Part shown: piece by piece, positions 49,622-57,920 of the stretch
Numbering within the stretch: the first letter of the stretch is position 1
Layout: every line of letters starts with the position of its first letter
Origin: DSWT01 sp035420085
GTDB taxonomy: Bacteria; Chloroflexota; Anaerolineae; B4-G1; SLSP01
DNA: 64,000 bases
NCBI GenBank assembly: GCA_035420085.1
Contig: DAOLUH010000032.1
Coordinates: 1-64,000, forward strand
Direction: 5' to 3'
Program-made: the position numbers and the translations under genes
Notes under the pieces: generated by a model
The model's database searches: none
Told to the model about the DNA's origin: nothing
What the model saw: only the letters and a program-made list of their open reading frames with translations

Positions 49622-52102
49622 TTAGAAATTGGTCTGTATTGTGATTTGGGTGAGGTGGATGGCGTCGCCTTGCGGCGCGCCGTCGGCGGCATAGACGGGC
49701 AGACGGGCGACATCTACCAGGCCGTACATGCCGATCTCCAGGGTATAGACGCCCGGCGGCGCGGCGGCATCCACGGGGATGCGGTAGGTGTCCGCAATAA
49801 CTGCGCCTGGCGTCCACAGCGTCGTCAACGCTTGCCCGCCGCCGGGTTCGTTGTCCTGCTGCCCCCACAAGAAATTGTCCGTGGCGGCGTTGTAGACCTC
49901 GCCGAGCACGTGCGTAAAGACCTTGTAGCGCATGGGAAGCGCCTGCGACGTCTGCCAGTAGAGCGTGAGTTCGATCACGCCGCCGGGCTGCGCCGTGGCG
50001 CGCGGCAGATCGTAGCCGATGAGGCGAATGGAGTCACCCAGGCGATAATCAACGCGGTGCGGGATGGCGTCGAGCGCGATGTCGGCCCCGGCGGCGCTGC
50101 GCACCAGCGTGAAGCGCCCCACGGCGACGCGGTCATCGCCGGACATCACGAAGAGCCGGTAGTGTCCGCCGGGCAGATCGGGTGGGAGCGGGATATCCAC
50201 CGGCTGGCGTGTCACGCCCTGCGTTGTCGGCGGCGCGGGGACGACGATCTCGCGTGTCTCCGGGCCGGAAAGGAGCGCCGTCACGTCACCCTCTGGCGGC
50301 GGCGACCAGTAGAGCGCCAGCCGCGCCGTGTCGCCGGTGCGATAGCGTGGCTGCGTCAACGTCGCGCCGCGCAGCAGCCCTGCTCCCACCTGCGCGTTGA
50401 CGTTCGACGGCGGGACAAAATCTGGCGCGAGCGCGTCGAACGCCGTTTGCCGCGCCTCGGTGCGCGCGTAGAACGTGAGCGCGTTCTCCCCCGCGATCCA
50501 CGTCCGCCAGGCCAGCGCGCGTTGAGCCAGCCAAGCCGGGACCCTTTGCTCAGGATCAGTCTGCAAGGCTTCGGGCGTCGTCACCAGCCACAGGCCATCG
50601 GCGGCGTCCCAGATCGGCGCGAGCAGTGCGTCAGTCGCGGCGGCGTCCAACGTCGCGCCGTATGGGACGGATTCGCGCTCCCCGGCATAGTGCGCGGTGA
50701 AGATGGGCCAGTCGCGGTCCACGTAGAGCAGCGCCGCGTCGCCCGGCTGCCGGTGCGCTTCGAGCGTCAGCGCGATGGAGGCGTAATCATCCCGCCGCGC
50801 CCGCCCTGGATAGAACGTCCACAGCCCGCTCACGGCGGTGAAGACGACGAGCAGGGCGGGGAATAGACGGTAGACAGTAGACAGTAGACGGGGGGGGAAG
50901 GGGAGAGGGGGAGAGGGGGAGAGAGGGAGAGAGGGAGATTCGCTGATTCGCTGATTCGCTGATTCGCCCATTCGCCATTTGCCATTTGCCACTCGCCACT
51001 CGCCACTCGACACTCGCTCTATCCCCCACGCCAACAGCACATAGAAGCACGCCGAGAGCGGCAGCAGATAGCGCGGGGCGAGCGGGCGGGAGAAGTGGAA
51101 GCCGAGCGCCGGAAGCGAGATGACGATCACGACGAACGCGGGCAGGAGCAGCCCCGCCAGCAGCATCGCCAGCGCGCCGGTCTGCGCGGGCGAACGTTGT
51201 CCACGCAAGAGGAAGGCCACGCCCACCGCGAGCACGGCGAAGACGACAACGGTGAGGGGCAGGTACGCTGCCAGGTTCAGCGGCGAGCCGATTGCCAGCA
51301 TCGTCGCGTAGAGCTGCACGAAGAAGCCCGGCGAGAAGACGCTGTCGCTGGCCCAACTGTGCATCCGGGGCAGCGCGTAGGCGATCCACGGCAAAAACGC
51401 CGCGCCCACCGCAACCTGCGCCGAGAGCCACGTCAGCAGCATCCGGCGCGGGCGGCCGGCCTTCCACCACGCCACGAGGAAACCCAGGTTTGCCACGAGC
51501 GGCACGGTCACAGTGAGGTAGAGCGAGTAGAGACAGCCGAGCGTCGTCGCCACGTACAACGTCCACGCGCGCCAGCCGCCGCGCTTCCACAACCACACAG
51601 CAGCCCACAGCGCGCCCGTCGCCATCAGCGAGGACAGGGCGTACATCCGAATCTCCTGCGCCCAGGCGATGGCGAAGCGCGAAAGGGCGAGGAAGAGGGC
51701 GGAGAGGAGAGGGAGAGAGGGAGGGAGAGAGAGGGAGAGAGGATGAGAGGGGGAGGGGGGAAGGGGGAACTTTGCGGCTTTGCGGCTTTGCGTTAACGAG
51801 TGGCCTAGACGGTAGATTAGGGGGACGGCGAGGAAGCTAAGGAGGACGGAGGGGAAGCGCAGGACGAATTCGCCCTCGCCGGCGAGCAGCCGCCAGCCGC
51901 GCAGCAGGATATAGTACAGCGGCGGATGGACGTCGCCGGCAGTCCAGCGGATGCTTTCGAGCATGGGCATCCGCGCCAGCCACACGCCGATGCCCTCGTC
52001 CCACCAGATGTTGTGGTCCGCGAGACCGGCGAGGCGGAGGGCGAAGGCGAGAAGGAGGATGAGGCATAAGGGCAGATTATGGATTAGACGTGTTTGTTTC
52101 AC
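49622..52102 (-). CDS. GT39/PMT-like membrane glycosyltransferase with repeat-derived insertions
   Basis: The protein has 826 residues. It begins with a membrane helix, then HNIWWDEG (the acidic catalytic site in PMT/ArnT-type GT-C enzymes) and GDVHPPLYY, then about ten more hydrophobic segments and a large extracytoplasmic beta-rich C-terminal part. Members move sugars from polyprenyl phosphates. Two low-complexity stretches are encoded by the same short DNA repeats found between genes: KFPLPPSPSHPLSLSLPPSL and a segment with RVSSGEWRVANGKW...SPSPPLPFPP. The GTG at 52102 lies one base from the predicted transcript start, behind TGCTATAAT. Confidence 0.87.
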   Translation of the reverse strand: MKQTRLIHNLPLCLILLLAFALRLAGLADHNIWWDEGIGVWLARMPMLESIRWTAGDVHPPLYYILLRGWRLLAGEGEFVLRFPSVLLSFLAVPLIYRLGHSLTQSRKAAKFPLPPSPSHPLSLSLPPSLPLLSALFLALSRFAIAWAQEIRMYALSSLMATGALWAAVWLWKRGGWRAWTLYVATTLGCLYSLYLTVTVPLVANLGFLVAWWKAGRPRRMLLTWLSAQVAVGAAFLPWIAYALPRMHSWASDSVFSPGFFVQLYATMLAIGSPLNLAAYLPLTVVVFAVLAVGVAFLLRGQRSPAQTGALAMLLAGLLLPAFVVIVISLPALGFHFSRPLAPRYLLPLSACFYVLLAWGIERVSSGEWRVANGKWRMGESANQRISESPSLPLSPSPPLPFPPRLLSTVYRLFPALLVVFTAVSGLWTFYPGRARRDDYASIALTLEAHRQPGDAALLYVDRDWPIFTAHYAGERESVPYGATLDAAATDALLAPIWDAADGLWLVTTPEALQTDPEQRVPAWLAQRALAWRTWIAGENALTFYARTEARQTAFDALAPDFVPPSNVNAQVGAGLLRGATLTQPRYRTGDTARLALYWSPPPEGDVTALLSGPETREIVVPAPPTTQGVTRQPVDIPLPPDLPGGHYRLFVMSGDDRVAVGRFTLVRSAAGADIALDAIPHRVDYRLGDSIRLIGYDLPRATAQPGGVIELTLYWQTSQALPMRYKVFTHVLGEVYNAATDNFLWGQQDNEPGGGQALTTLWTPGAVIADTYRIPVDAAAPPGVYTLEIGMYGLVDVARLPVYAADGAPQGDAIHLTQITIQTNF
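50866..51022. repeat. Composite short repeat inside the GT39 coding sequence
   Basis: TAGACGG/TAGACAG units (50867-50890), GAGAGGG units, GATTCGCT units (50938-50972) and GCCACTC units (50988-51014) follow one another in frame within the gene. These are the same units as the intergenic repeats. Confidence 0.92.
51693..51800. repeat. GAGAGGG repeat inside the GT39 coding sequence
   Basis: GAGAGGGAGAGAGGGAGGGA-type units are read in frame as a Pro/Ser/Leu-rich loop between membrane helices, flanked by TTTGCGGC repeats. Confidence 0.85.
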
Positions 52103-52109
52103 GGGAGGT

Positions 52110-52118
52110 ATTATAGCA
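52110..52118 (-). promoter_or_regulatory. Extended -10 promoter for a leaderless GT39 mRNA
   Basis: TGCTATAAT on the minus strand with seven bases to the GTG start. The transcript would begin at or one base before the start codon. No Shine-Dalgarno is present. Confidence 0.6.
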
Positions 52119-52147
52119 TGGGTGAGGGAGGTGGGGAAACAGAAGAG

Positions 52148-52191
52148 TGAGCTTCCCCCCATTTGTTAGGCCACAAATGGGGGGAAGCTCA
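52148..52191 (-). terminator. Terminator-like 19-bp hairpin ending the 52-64 kb operon
   Basis: Perfect arms TGAGCTTCCCCCCATTTGT and ACAAATGGGGGGAAGCTCA with a 6-base loop, just past the stop of the 2-TM gene. The T-run after it is weak (CTCTTCTGTTT). Confidence 0.75.
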
Positions 52192-52206
52192 GGGGATATC
52201 TCACCA

Positions 52207-52665
52207 TTACAACACAAAACTCACGATGAGACCCGCAGCAAAAATGATATACAAACCGGTTAAAACCCAATTCAGGGCCAACTCGCGTTGGGTCATCCCG
52301 ATACGTTTGGATGGCTTGCGGCGCTTCGCCGCAAGATAGAGATCCTCGTACTCGCGCGTGATCAACTTAGCCGAGTCGGGCGACTCAGCCTCAAGTTCAC
52401 GGAGCCTCGCATACCACCAGTCGAGCAGGATTTCGTACTGCCGGAGGAGCGACCGCCAGATCCAACACGCGATCAGGCCGGCGATCAATAACAGCGCAAT
52501 TGACCCCACCAACCAAAAGCCAACCAATTGCGCATCTTTGATCAGGAATCCGATCACCGCAAAGATGCCGGTGTTGACGGAGAGGTAGAAGGAGGTTGTG
52601 GTTTGGCGGCGGTCGAGGAGTTTTTCGATGTGGTCTATATGAAGTTTGAATTCTTCAGAGAGCAT
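52207..52665 (-). CDS. Two-helix membrane protein, last gene of the AlaRS-like/KGGVGR operon
   Basis: This protein of about 152 residues has an N-terminal helix (LSEEFKLHIDHIEKLLDRR), membrane helices at about 28-50 and 55-80, and a cytoplasmic stretch with YEILLDWWYARLRELE and LITREYEDLY. A third hydrophobic end (LNWVLTGLYIIFAAGLIVSF) follows. Proteins of this outline occur next to conflict or signalling ATPases, but I cannot name the family with certainty. I choose the ATG at 52665, with GAGA upstream; a GTG at 52698, 2 nt after the ATPase stop, would add 11 residues. It could be the membrane effector or anchor of the operon. Confidence 0.75.
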   Translation of the reverse strand: MLSEEFKLHIDHIEKLLDRRQTTTSFYLSVNTGIFAVIGFLIKDAQLVGFWLVGSIALLLIAGLIACWIWRSLLRQYEILLDWWYARLRELEAESPDSAKLITREYEDLYLAAKRRKPSKRIGMTQRELALNWVLTGLYIIFAAGLIVSFVL

Positions 52666-52700
52666 AAATTTCTCGCAGCGAATATCTTTAGACGGCACAT

Positions 52701-54068
52701 TTAACCAGAGGGTGTCTTTTCATTGATAATGCTTACTAGTGTATCAACCCAATCTTTTGCCTCCGCTCCTCTCGACAAGACTTCTACAACGAACGGTTGA
52801 TAGCTGAGTAAGATATTTCCCGTGCGAATACCAGGCCCATCTACCAAAACTAAAGTGGGGATTTGTCTACCCGTAGATTTCAAAAATTTCAATACATCTA
52901 CACCACCGTAGTCTAATTGTCCTTGAGGAGACAGGTTTAAGTTTAGCACGATAAAGGGATAATCCTTTTCTTCAAGTTTTTTTAAAGCCTGTTCACGCGT
53001 GATGGCTATATCACACAATTGACCAGTTTTGTTTGTAATGACAGTTTCTAAAAGTCTCTGCCAACTTGCAACTCCTTCAACAATTAATATCTTCTCTGTT
53101 TGTCGTCGCCATCGCCAGGGTTCTCTCCCCGGGGGGGAGGCGCTATCCACCATAGCATTCCATAATTCGAGATATGCTTTAAATAGCTCAGGAGCGATGC
53201 ATTCACCTTGTTCTCTTTCTTCCCGCGCCGCAACTAACTCCTCGAAGGCGTACAAAGGCATATATGGGATCCGTAAATCCCAGAAAGACTTACCGGCATA
53301 TTGCCAACCGGTTGGTACAAAATCATCGAATGTATTCTGGAATTTTTGCATAAACTTATTACGTCGTTCAAGTTCATTGGACTCAATTCTTGCCGGTACA
53401 ACAACGATGTTTAGTTTAGAGCGTTCTGGCCGAAGTGATTCTAAACGCTCTGATTTTAGGCGTTCCACAACTTTGATCGTACCCTCGATAGATTGCAGAT
53501 TTGAAGAAACAAACGCAACGACGACATCTGCTAACTGATAAGTACAAACACCGCTCATTTCGGTAACGCCATTACGGCTGTCGATTAAGGTAATCGGCGC
53601 ATAATTCTCTATTTCGCGTCTGAGCCACTCAATATATTCTTCTCCTAGCCAGTTTTGATAAAAATCCACCCAGTCAAACTTTTTTACTCTATCAGCATAT
53701 TCGACAAAGTGCCCTCCATCGCGTTTACCGGCAGACAATAGCCGTAATGCGCCACCACTGCCGTCAGAGGGTTTATAAACATCAATCAGATAATCTGACA
53801 AATTTCCGAACGGTAAACCTTGATTTTCATCTTGTGTGGATGGCGGGAACGAAATGCGCTCTTTGTATGAAAGAAGCATATCTATAAGGCCAGGAGTTTC
53901 TTTTGCTTGTTGACTGATATGTGGAAAATAGGTTTCTAGTCCTGGCGATTCCAAGTCCCAATCAATCATCAGGATATTGGCTCCCCTACCATACCAATAC
54001 TCAGCAATGTTAGCTAATGCCATAGTACGGCCAACACCACCTTTGTAGGAATAAAAGGTAAAAATCAT
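52701..54068 (-). CDS. KGGVGR-motif ParA/MinD-like ATPase fused to a degenerate receiver
   Basis: The protein has 455 residues. The N-terminus FTFYSYKGGVGRTMALANIA (residues 3-22) is the deviant Walker A of the KGGVGR ATPase group; LMIDWDLESPGLE and LIDSRNGVTEMS are the other nucleotide motifs. The C-terminus (about 320-450) begins TEKILIVEGVASWQRLLETV and folds like a receiver, but the acceptor Asp is replaced (IVLNLNLSP) and the Lys region is lost. It is probably an ATP-driven switch listening to a partner receiver rather than being phosphorylated. It lies 12 nt after the phosphoesterase gene. Confidence 0.9.
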   Translation of the reverse strand: MIFTFYSYKGGVGRTMALANIAEYWYGRGANILMIDWDLESPGLETYFPHISQQAKETPGLIDMLLSYKERISFPPSTQDENQGLPFGNLSDYLIDVYKPSDGSGGALRLLSAGKRDGGHFVEYADRVKKFDWVDFYQNWLGEEYIEWLRREIENYAPITLIDSRNGVTEMSGVCTYQLADVVVAFVSSNLQSIEGTIKVVERLKSERLESLRPERSKLNIVVVPARIESNELERRNKFMQKFQNTFDDFVPTGWQYAGKSFWDLRIPYMPLYAFEELVAAREEREQGECIAPELFKAYLELWNAMVDSASPPGREPWRWRRQTEKILIVEGVASWQRLLETVITNKTGQLCDIAITREQALKKLEEKDYPFIVLNLNLSPQGQLDYGGVDVLKFLKSTGRQIPTLVLVDGPGIRTGNILLSYQPFVVEVLSRGAEAKDWVDTLVSIINEKTPSG

Positions 54069-54080
54069 TTCACCCTCATT

Positions 54081-55856
54081 TCAAGAAGCGACTAGATTGC
54101 TTATCCCACTTGACTGGATGTTATTTTGCTCAAATCGTTCTCGCCATGCCGGTATCCAGAGTTTACGCATTTCCAATTCTTGCAAACAGACTTTCAGATG
54201 TCGCTTTAAGTCAATTTGGTTGCCGATAAAAATGCCTTTACGCGAATCCAAATTTGTATCATGCTCTGGTAAAAAAGTAAACATTTGCTTTTTTATCAAA
54301 TCACCTAACGTCTTATTAAAGGTATGTTCTCTTGGATTAATAGGTGTCGTTACGAAAATCACTGAGTTTTGATTTCCACTGACTCCTACAAAACGAGCAC
54401 GAATGTCTTCGTAAAACAGGCTCAAGCCATCTACTATAAATAGACAACCACTCTTTAATGCGTCAGTGAGTATCTCTTCATCCTCATAGGTAGTAGAGAA
54501 GAATTGCTTTGAGTAGGGTTCAAACCTGACCTGAAAAGAGATTTTCTTACCTTCCGACTTTTCAAAAAGACTATTCTTTTTTGAAAAATCATCGAGAATT
54601 TCCCAGATAGTACCATGCTCTTTACCGAAAGGGTACCATCCTTCTCTTTCCGTTTGGTATCTTTGCATTATAAGCGCAAGACTTGAGGGGTCAAATACGC
54701 GAGTACACTCAGGATTATTTGATAACTCATTAGCTTCATCCTTTGTCATCGCCACCACAACAACAGGCAAAGGTCGTTTCTGATCAACTTCATCAGGATG
54801 TGATTTGATAAGTGGAACAGAGATATGTTGCGCACATTCTAGAGGGAGAATCTGAAAAGGAATTTTCCCATCTCTATCCTCACCGGTAGTATTAATATCT
54901 TTTGTCCATTCGGGCCCCGAGGAACCATCATTGTTGAAACGTCGAAGGAAAATTTCGCCTTTGCCAGAAGCCAAATCTAGCTGCACAAATTGATAGCCAT
55001 TTCGCCCGTCGCGTGTCTCATAAATGGCACCGACTGGAATTGTTACAACCTCACCTGCTAAACTATGAGTGTTATAAGCACCGGCTCTGTGCAAGTGTCC
55101 ATGAGAGATAATTTTGCACTTGGCGGATAGGCGAGTACTCACTATATCTTTGTCAACAGTATGAAGCCAATCCAATGGGTGATGCATCAAACCTATTAAC
55201 AAATCAGCATCTTGCGTCGCCTTTATGGCTTCCACAACTTGCATCTCTCCAAGTAAGAGTTTGCCTTGATCGTCAATTTCTCCCCTACTATCTTTGAAAC
55301 ATCCTGACATCCAAGCAGAATTCAGGCACAAAATACCAATACTACACCGATTAAGTGACAAAAATCGGGTATAGCAATGTGCCGTGTGATAAGAGGAATC
55401 ACCTAAATAAGTCTTCAGGAAGTTTTGATAAGCTTGTTGTTTTTTTAGAAAATAACCACGGTTGTCTGTATTTTCGAGAAAATTGTTTGTTTTATCGCGG
55501 ATACTAGATTCCGTGCCTTCTAAAAGCCCACGTGCTATATCTCGATGTGGATCAGTGATTTCTTTCCAATTGCAGTCATGATTACCAGGCACAATAAACA
55601 AACTCTCTTTGCCAACTCGTGTTTTGGCAAGAAGAGGTTCAAAAAACTTGGACCAGGCTAATTCGTATTCTGATTCAAGCCCATGATATGAAACATCCCC
55701 AGTAAAGATAACAAAGTCCGGTTTTAGTCCTTTCCTCATTTGCTTTTCGAGATCATCCCACAAAGTCTCCAAAACTACATCACGATTGAATTTATCCGCT
55801 CCAGATTCAGACTTAAAGTGTAGGTCTGCAAAATGTAACCATGTAATTGTAGACAT
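54081..55856 (-). CDS. Calcineurin-like metallophosphoesterase with an unassigned C-terminal half
   Basis: Residues 1-260 are a metallophosphoesterase: FADLHF (D11, H13), FTGDVSYHG (D54), PGNHDC (N92, H93), GLMHHPLDW and SHGHLHRAG, all metal-site motifs present. Residues about 350-591 match nothing I recognise; the region has alternating strands and helices (LPVVVVAMTKDEA, SGCLFIVDGLSLFYEDI, NSVIFVTTPINPREH) and may be a TIR/SIR-like or sensor domain. Targets could be cyclic nucleotides, nucleic acids or phosphoproteins. It lies 36 nt after the receiver and 12 nt before the ATPase. Confidence 0.88.
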   Translation of the reverse strand: MSTITWLHFADLHFKSESGADKFNRDVVLETLWDDLEKQMRKGLKPDFVIFTGDVSYHGLESEYELAWSKFFEPLLAKTRVGKESLFIVPGNHDCNWKEITDPHRDIARGLLEGTESSIRDKTNNFLENTDNRGYFLKKQQAYQNFLKTYLGDSSYHTAHCYTRFLSLNRCSIGILCLNSAWMSGCFKDSRGEIDDQGKLLLGEMQVVEAIKATQDADLLIGLMHHPLDWLHTVDKDIVSTRLSAKCKIISHGHLHRAGAYNTHSLAGEVVTIPVGAIYETRDGRNGYQFVQLDLASGKGEIFLRRFNNDGSSGPEWTKDINTTGEDRDGKIPFQILPLECAQHISVPLIKSHPDEVDQKRPLPVVVVAMTKDEANELSNNPECTRVFDPSSLALIMQRYQTEREGWYPFGKEHGTIWEILDDFSKKNSLFEKSEGKKISFQVRFEPYSKQFFSTTYEDEEILTDALKSGCLFIVDGLSLFYEDIRARFVGVSGNQNSVIFVTTPINPREHTFNKTLGDLIKKQMFTFLPEHDTNLDSRKGIFIGNQIDLKRHLKVCLQELEMRKLWIPAWRERFEQNNIQSSGISNLVAS

Positions 55857-55892
55857 GATCTCTTGTCCTAAAGCTCAAACTATGAAAACACA

Positions 55893-56288
55893 TTATAAGA
55901 GATGCTGAATGATGCTGCGAAAGTTCTTGATATCAAAATATGAACCGGAAGGAACTTTGTTTATAAATCCATCCGGTTTATATGTTCGCAAAGCTTCATC
56001 ACGCACAATATCCGGATATCCGGTCAAAATAATCACTTTCGGCGGCTGTTGTTGCTCCTTAATCAAACGCAACAATTCCAAACCTTGAACGTTTAGAATA
56101 TCCTCATCTGCTAAACGAATATCAAGTGTCACCAGATCAAACTTTTCTGTTGACAGATATGCGATAGCTTGCTCAAAACTCCCGGCCGATACAACTTCAT
56201 AGCCATCAGCCATCAGAATGCTACTCAGCGCTTTACGCCAGTTAGTTTGATCATCCACAATTAGAATACGCCCGACGTTATTTTCCAT
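55893..56288 (-). CDS. Single-domain response regulator
   Basis: This receiver of 131 aa has RILIVDDQTNWRKAL (acidic pair), LVTLDIRLADED with the acceptor Asp, IILTGYPD and GFINKVPSG with Lys. The extra residues after the phospho-site (ADEDILNVQGLELL) are typical of receivers linked to NTPase systems. It starts 6 nt after the histidine kinase gene and is its likely partner. No output domain is present; the pseudo-receiver on the ATPase could be what it contacts. Confidence 0.92.
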   Translation of the reverse strand: MENNVGRILIVDDQTNWRKALSSILMADGYEVVSAGSFEQAIAYLSTEKFDLVTLDIRLADEDILNVQGLELLRLIKEQQQPPKVIILTGYPDIVRDEALRTYKPDGFINKVPSGSYFDIKNFRSIIQHLL

Positions 56289-56294
56289 ACTGTA

Positions 56295-57605
56295 TCACTC
56301 CTTACCAATAATGGGAATCACTACGGTGAATGTTGTCCCTTGGTCTGGGTTATTTATGAACTCAATGCGTCCACCTATACCCTCAATAGTCTGTTTTGAA
56401 CGCCACAATCCATATCCCGTATGACCAACCTTTGTAGTGAAAAACGGAGAAAAGAGCCTCTGCGCAATCTCAACAGAAATACCTGTCCCTTCATCTTTTA
56501 CATTGATATGGACATTGTTCTTCCCACCTTCGCGTTTTCGTGCGATTCTAACCTCCAAACTACCTTTGCCTGACATTGCTTCAATACCATTCTGAACTAT
56601 GCTCCATAAAGCATGTTGTAATTCGGAAGGTATCACCAAAACTGGGAGCAATTCTTCCTTACAATCTAATTTAATATCCATTTCTGGATATTGCAAACCA
56701 GCAGAGTTAACTACAGATTTCACCGTTTCACGCAAATCTACTCGTTGTTTTTCGGGCTGTTCTTTAATTTGTTCCGCAGCGCCGAGGATACCATAAATAT
56801 CACCCTCAATATTTGTCAAATAATCCAATATCTCTTGATTCGATTCTGGCAACTCCCTGCGAATCAACTCTACCCATATAGGAATTGTCCCGGCTACGTT
56901 GTTCATTCGGTGTACTAAATCGGCAGCAAGATTTGCTCTGACAAAGACAGCTTCAGTCTCGGCGATCCTTGTCTGAGCAGTTAGTAGTTTACTGTACAAC
57001 CTCGCGTTTTCAATTGCAACCGCTGCCTGATTCGCCAACAACTGAATGATTTCTTGCTCCTTTTGAGAAAACAAATGTGTCTCAACATAGTTAACATAAA
57101 GCACCCCTACACTCTTACCCCGACTGATCAACGGAATACCCGCAAATGCGCGTGTTATCTGCCCCTGGGCTGATTGGCGTTTGAATTCAGGTCGCTGCTC
57201 CACATCTTGTACAAATATACCCTGCTGTCGCTTAGCAATCTCGGCAGTGAAGCCATTGCTACTTGGAATGGCCGGCTCTTCTTCAATCTTGCCACGCCGA
57301 ATCCCATTTTCGAAAACACTTTTATCCGGATCATAAGGAAATAGCGTAAAGAAATCAGCACCCGTAATCTGGGCTGCGTGTTGCACAATCGCCTCAAGCA
57401 CTTCTCTTTGATCGAGTTGCGAGGCCAACTTCACGCCAATGTCTTGAAGCGCCGCAAGTTGTTTGTTCGAATCGGCTAGATCAGCATACAATCGTGCATT
57501 CTCCAACGCCACCGCCACCTGCCCCGCCAGGGTCTGTAGTACGGCGATGTCATCACCCCCGTAAAGGTTCTCGACCTCGTCATTCTGTAAAGAGATAATA
57601 CCCAA
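56295..57605 (-). CDS. GAF-histidine kinase, 3' part of a gene split by a 315-bp element
   Basis: This part begins in the middle of a GAF domain (GIISLQNDEVENLYGGDDIA), continues with one full GAF (about 45-215), a DHp-like helix with ADLVHRMNNVAG (His about 238) and a HATPase with NGIEAM, DEGTGI and HTGYGLWRSKQTIEG. Its first codon, TTG, belongs to the target duplication, so any protein made would be an abnormal restart. The rest of the first GAF is on the other side of the insertion. If nothing re-fuses them, kinase activity from this half is uncertain. Confidence 0.88.
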   Translation of the reverse strand: MGIISLQNDEVENLYGGDDIAVLQTLAGQVAVALENARLYADLADSNKQLAALQDIGVKLASQLDQREVLEAIVQHAAQITGADFFTLFPYDPDKSVFENGIRRGKIEEEPAIPSSNGFTAEIAKRQQGIFVQDVEQRPEFKRQSAQGQITRAFAGIPLISRGKSVGVLYVNYVETHLFSQKEQEIIQLLANQAAVAIENARLYSKLLTAQTRIAETEAVFVRANLAADLVHRMNNVAGTIPIWVELIRRELPESNQEILDYLTNIEGDIYGILGAAEQIKEQPEKQRVDLRETVKSVVNSAGLQYPEMDIKLDCKEELLPVLVIPSELQHALWSIVQNGIEAMSGKGSLEVRIARKREGGKNNVHINVKDEGTGISVEIAQRLFSPFFTTKVGHTGYGLWRSKQTIEGIGGRIEFINNPDQGTTFTVVIPIIGKE

Positions 57606-57920
57606 CTCTTGGTTCGCTTATTTTCCAGTGAGTTTCCGAAATTCAGTCTCGTAATCAAAACTTATAGCACAGACAAGCATAGATTGTCTACAAAAATGTA
57701 CAAATGAACTCAGAACAAGCTTGAAGCACCCATTTTTGTGCTAATTTCTCAAACTCAAAAGCGAGCTTTCATACAAATGAGTTTCAATACAAAAGATAAG
57801 CTATTATATATGCATATATGTAGTTTTTAGATGCAAAATTCAAATTTGTGTGCATATATGAAGCGCAGAAAACCGTTTCGACAATTCCAAAAACCGTTTA
57901 AAAAATGAGCGAACCAAGAG
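57606..57920. mobile_element. 315-bp MITE-like element with 19-bp inverted ends and 5-bp target duplication
   Basis: The left end CTCTTGGTTCGCTTATTTT (57606-57624) and the reverse complement of the right end, CTCTTGGTTCGCTCATTTT, match at 18 of 19 positions. CCCAA flanks both sides (57601-57605 and 57921-57925). The inside is AT-rich, non-coding, and has a 14-bp palindrome ATATATGCATATAT (57806-57819). It interrupts a GAF domain. No transposase is present, so it would be mobilised in trans by an IS with similar ends; the IS family is not identified. Confidence 0.93.

Noticed and set aside
57476..57658. 60-codon frame across the left end of the MITE
   Set aside because: It runs in the wrong frame through kinase coding sequence and element; no start signal or features.
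57606..57920. Transposase gene inside the insertion
   Set aside because: All six frames of the 315 bp are broken by stops; only short frames exist, so the element is non-autonomous.
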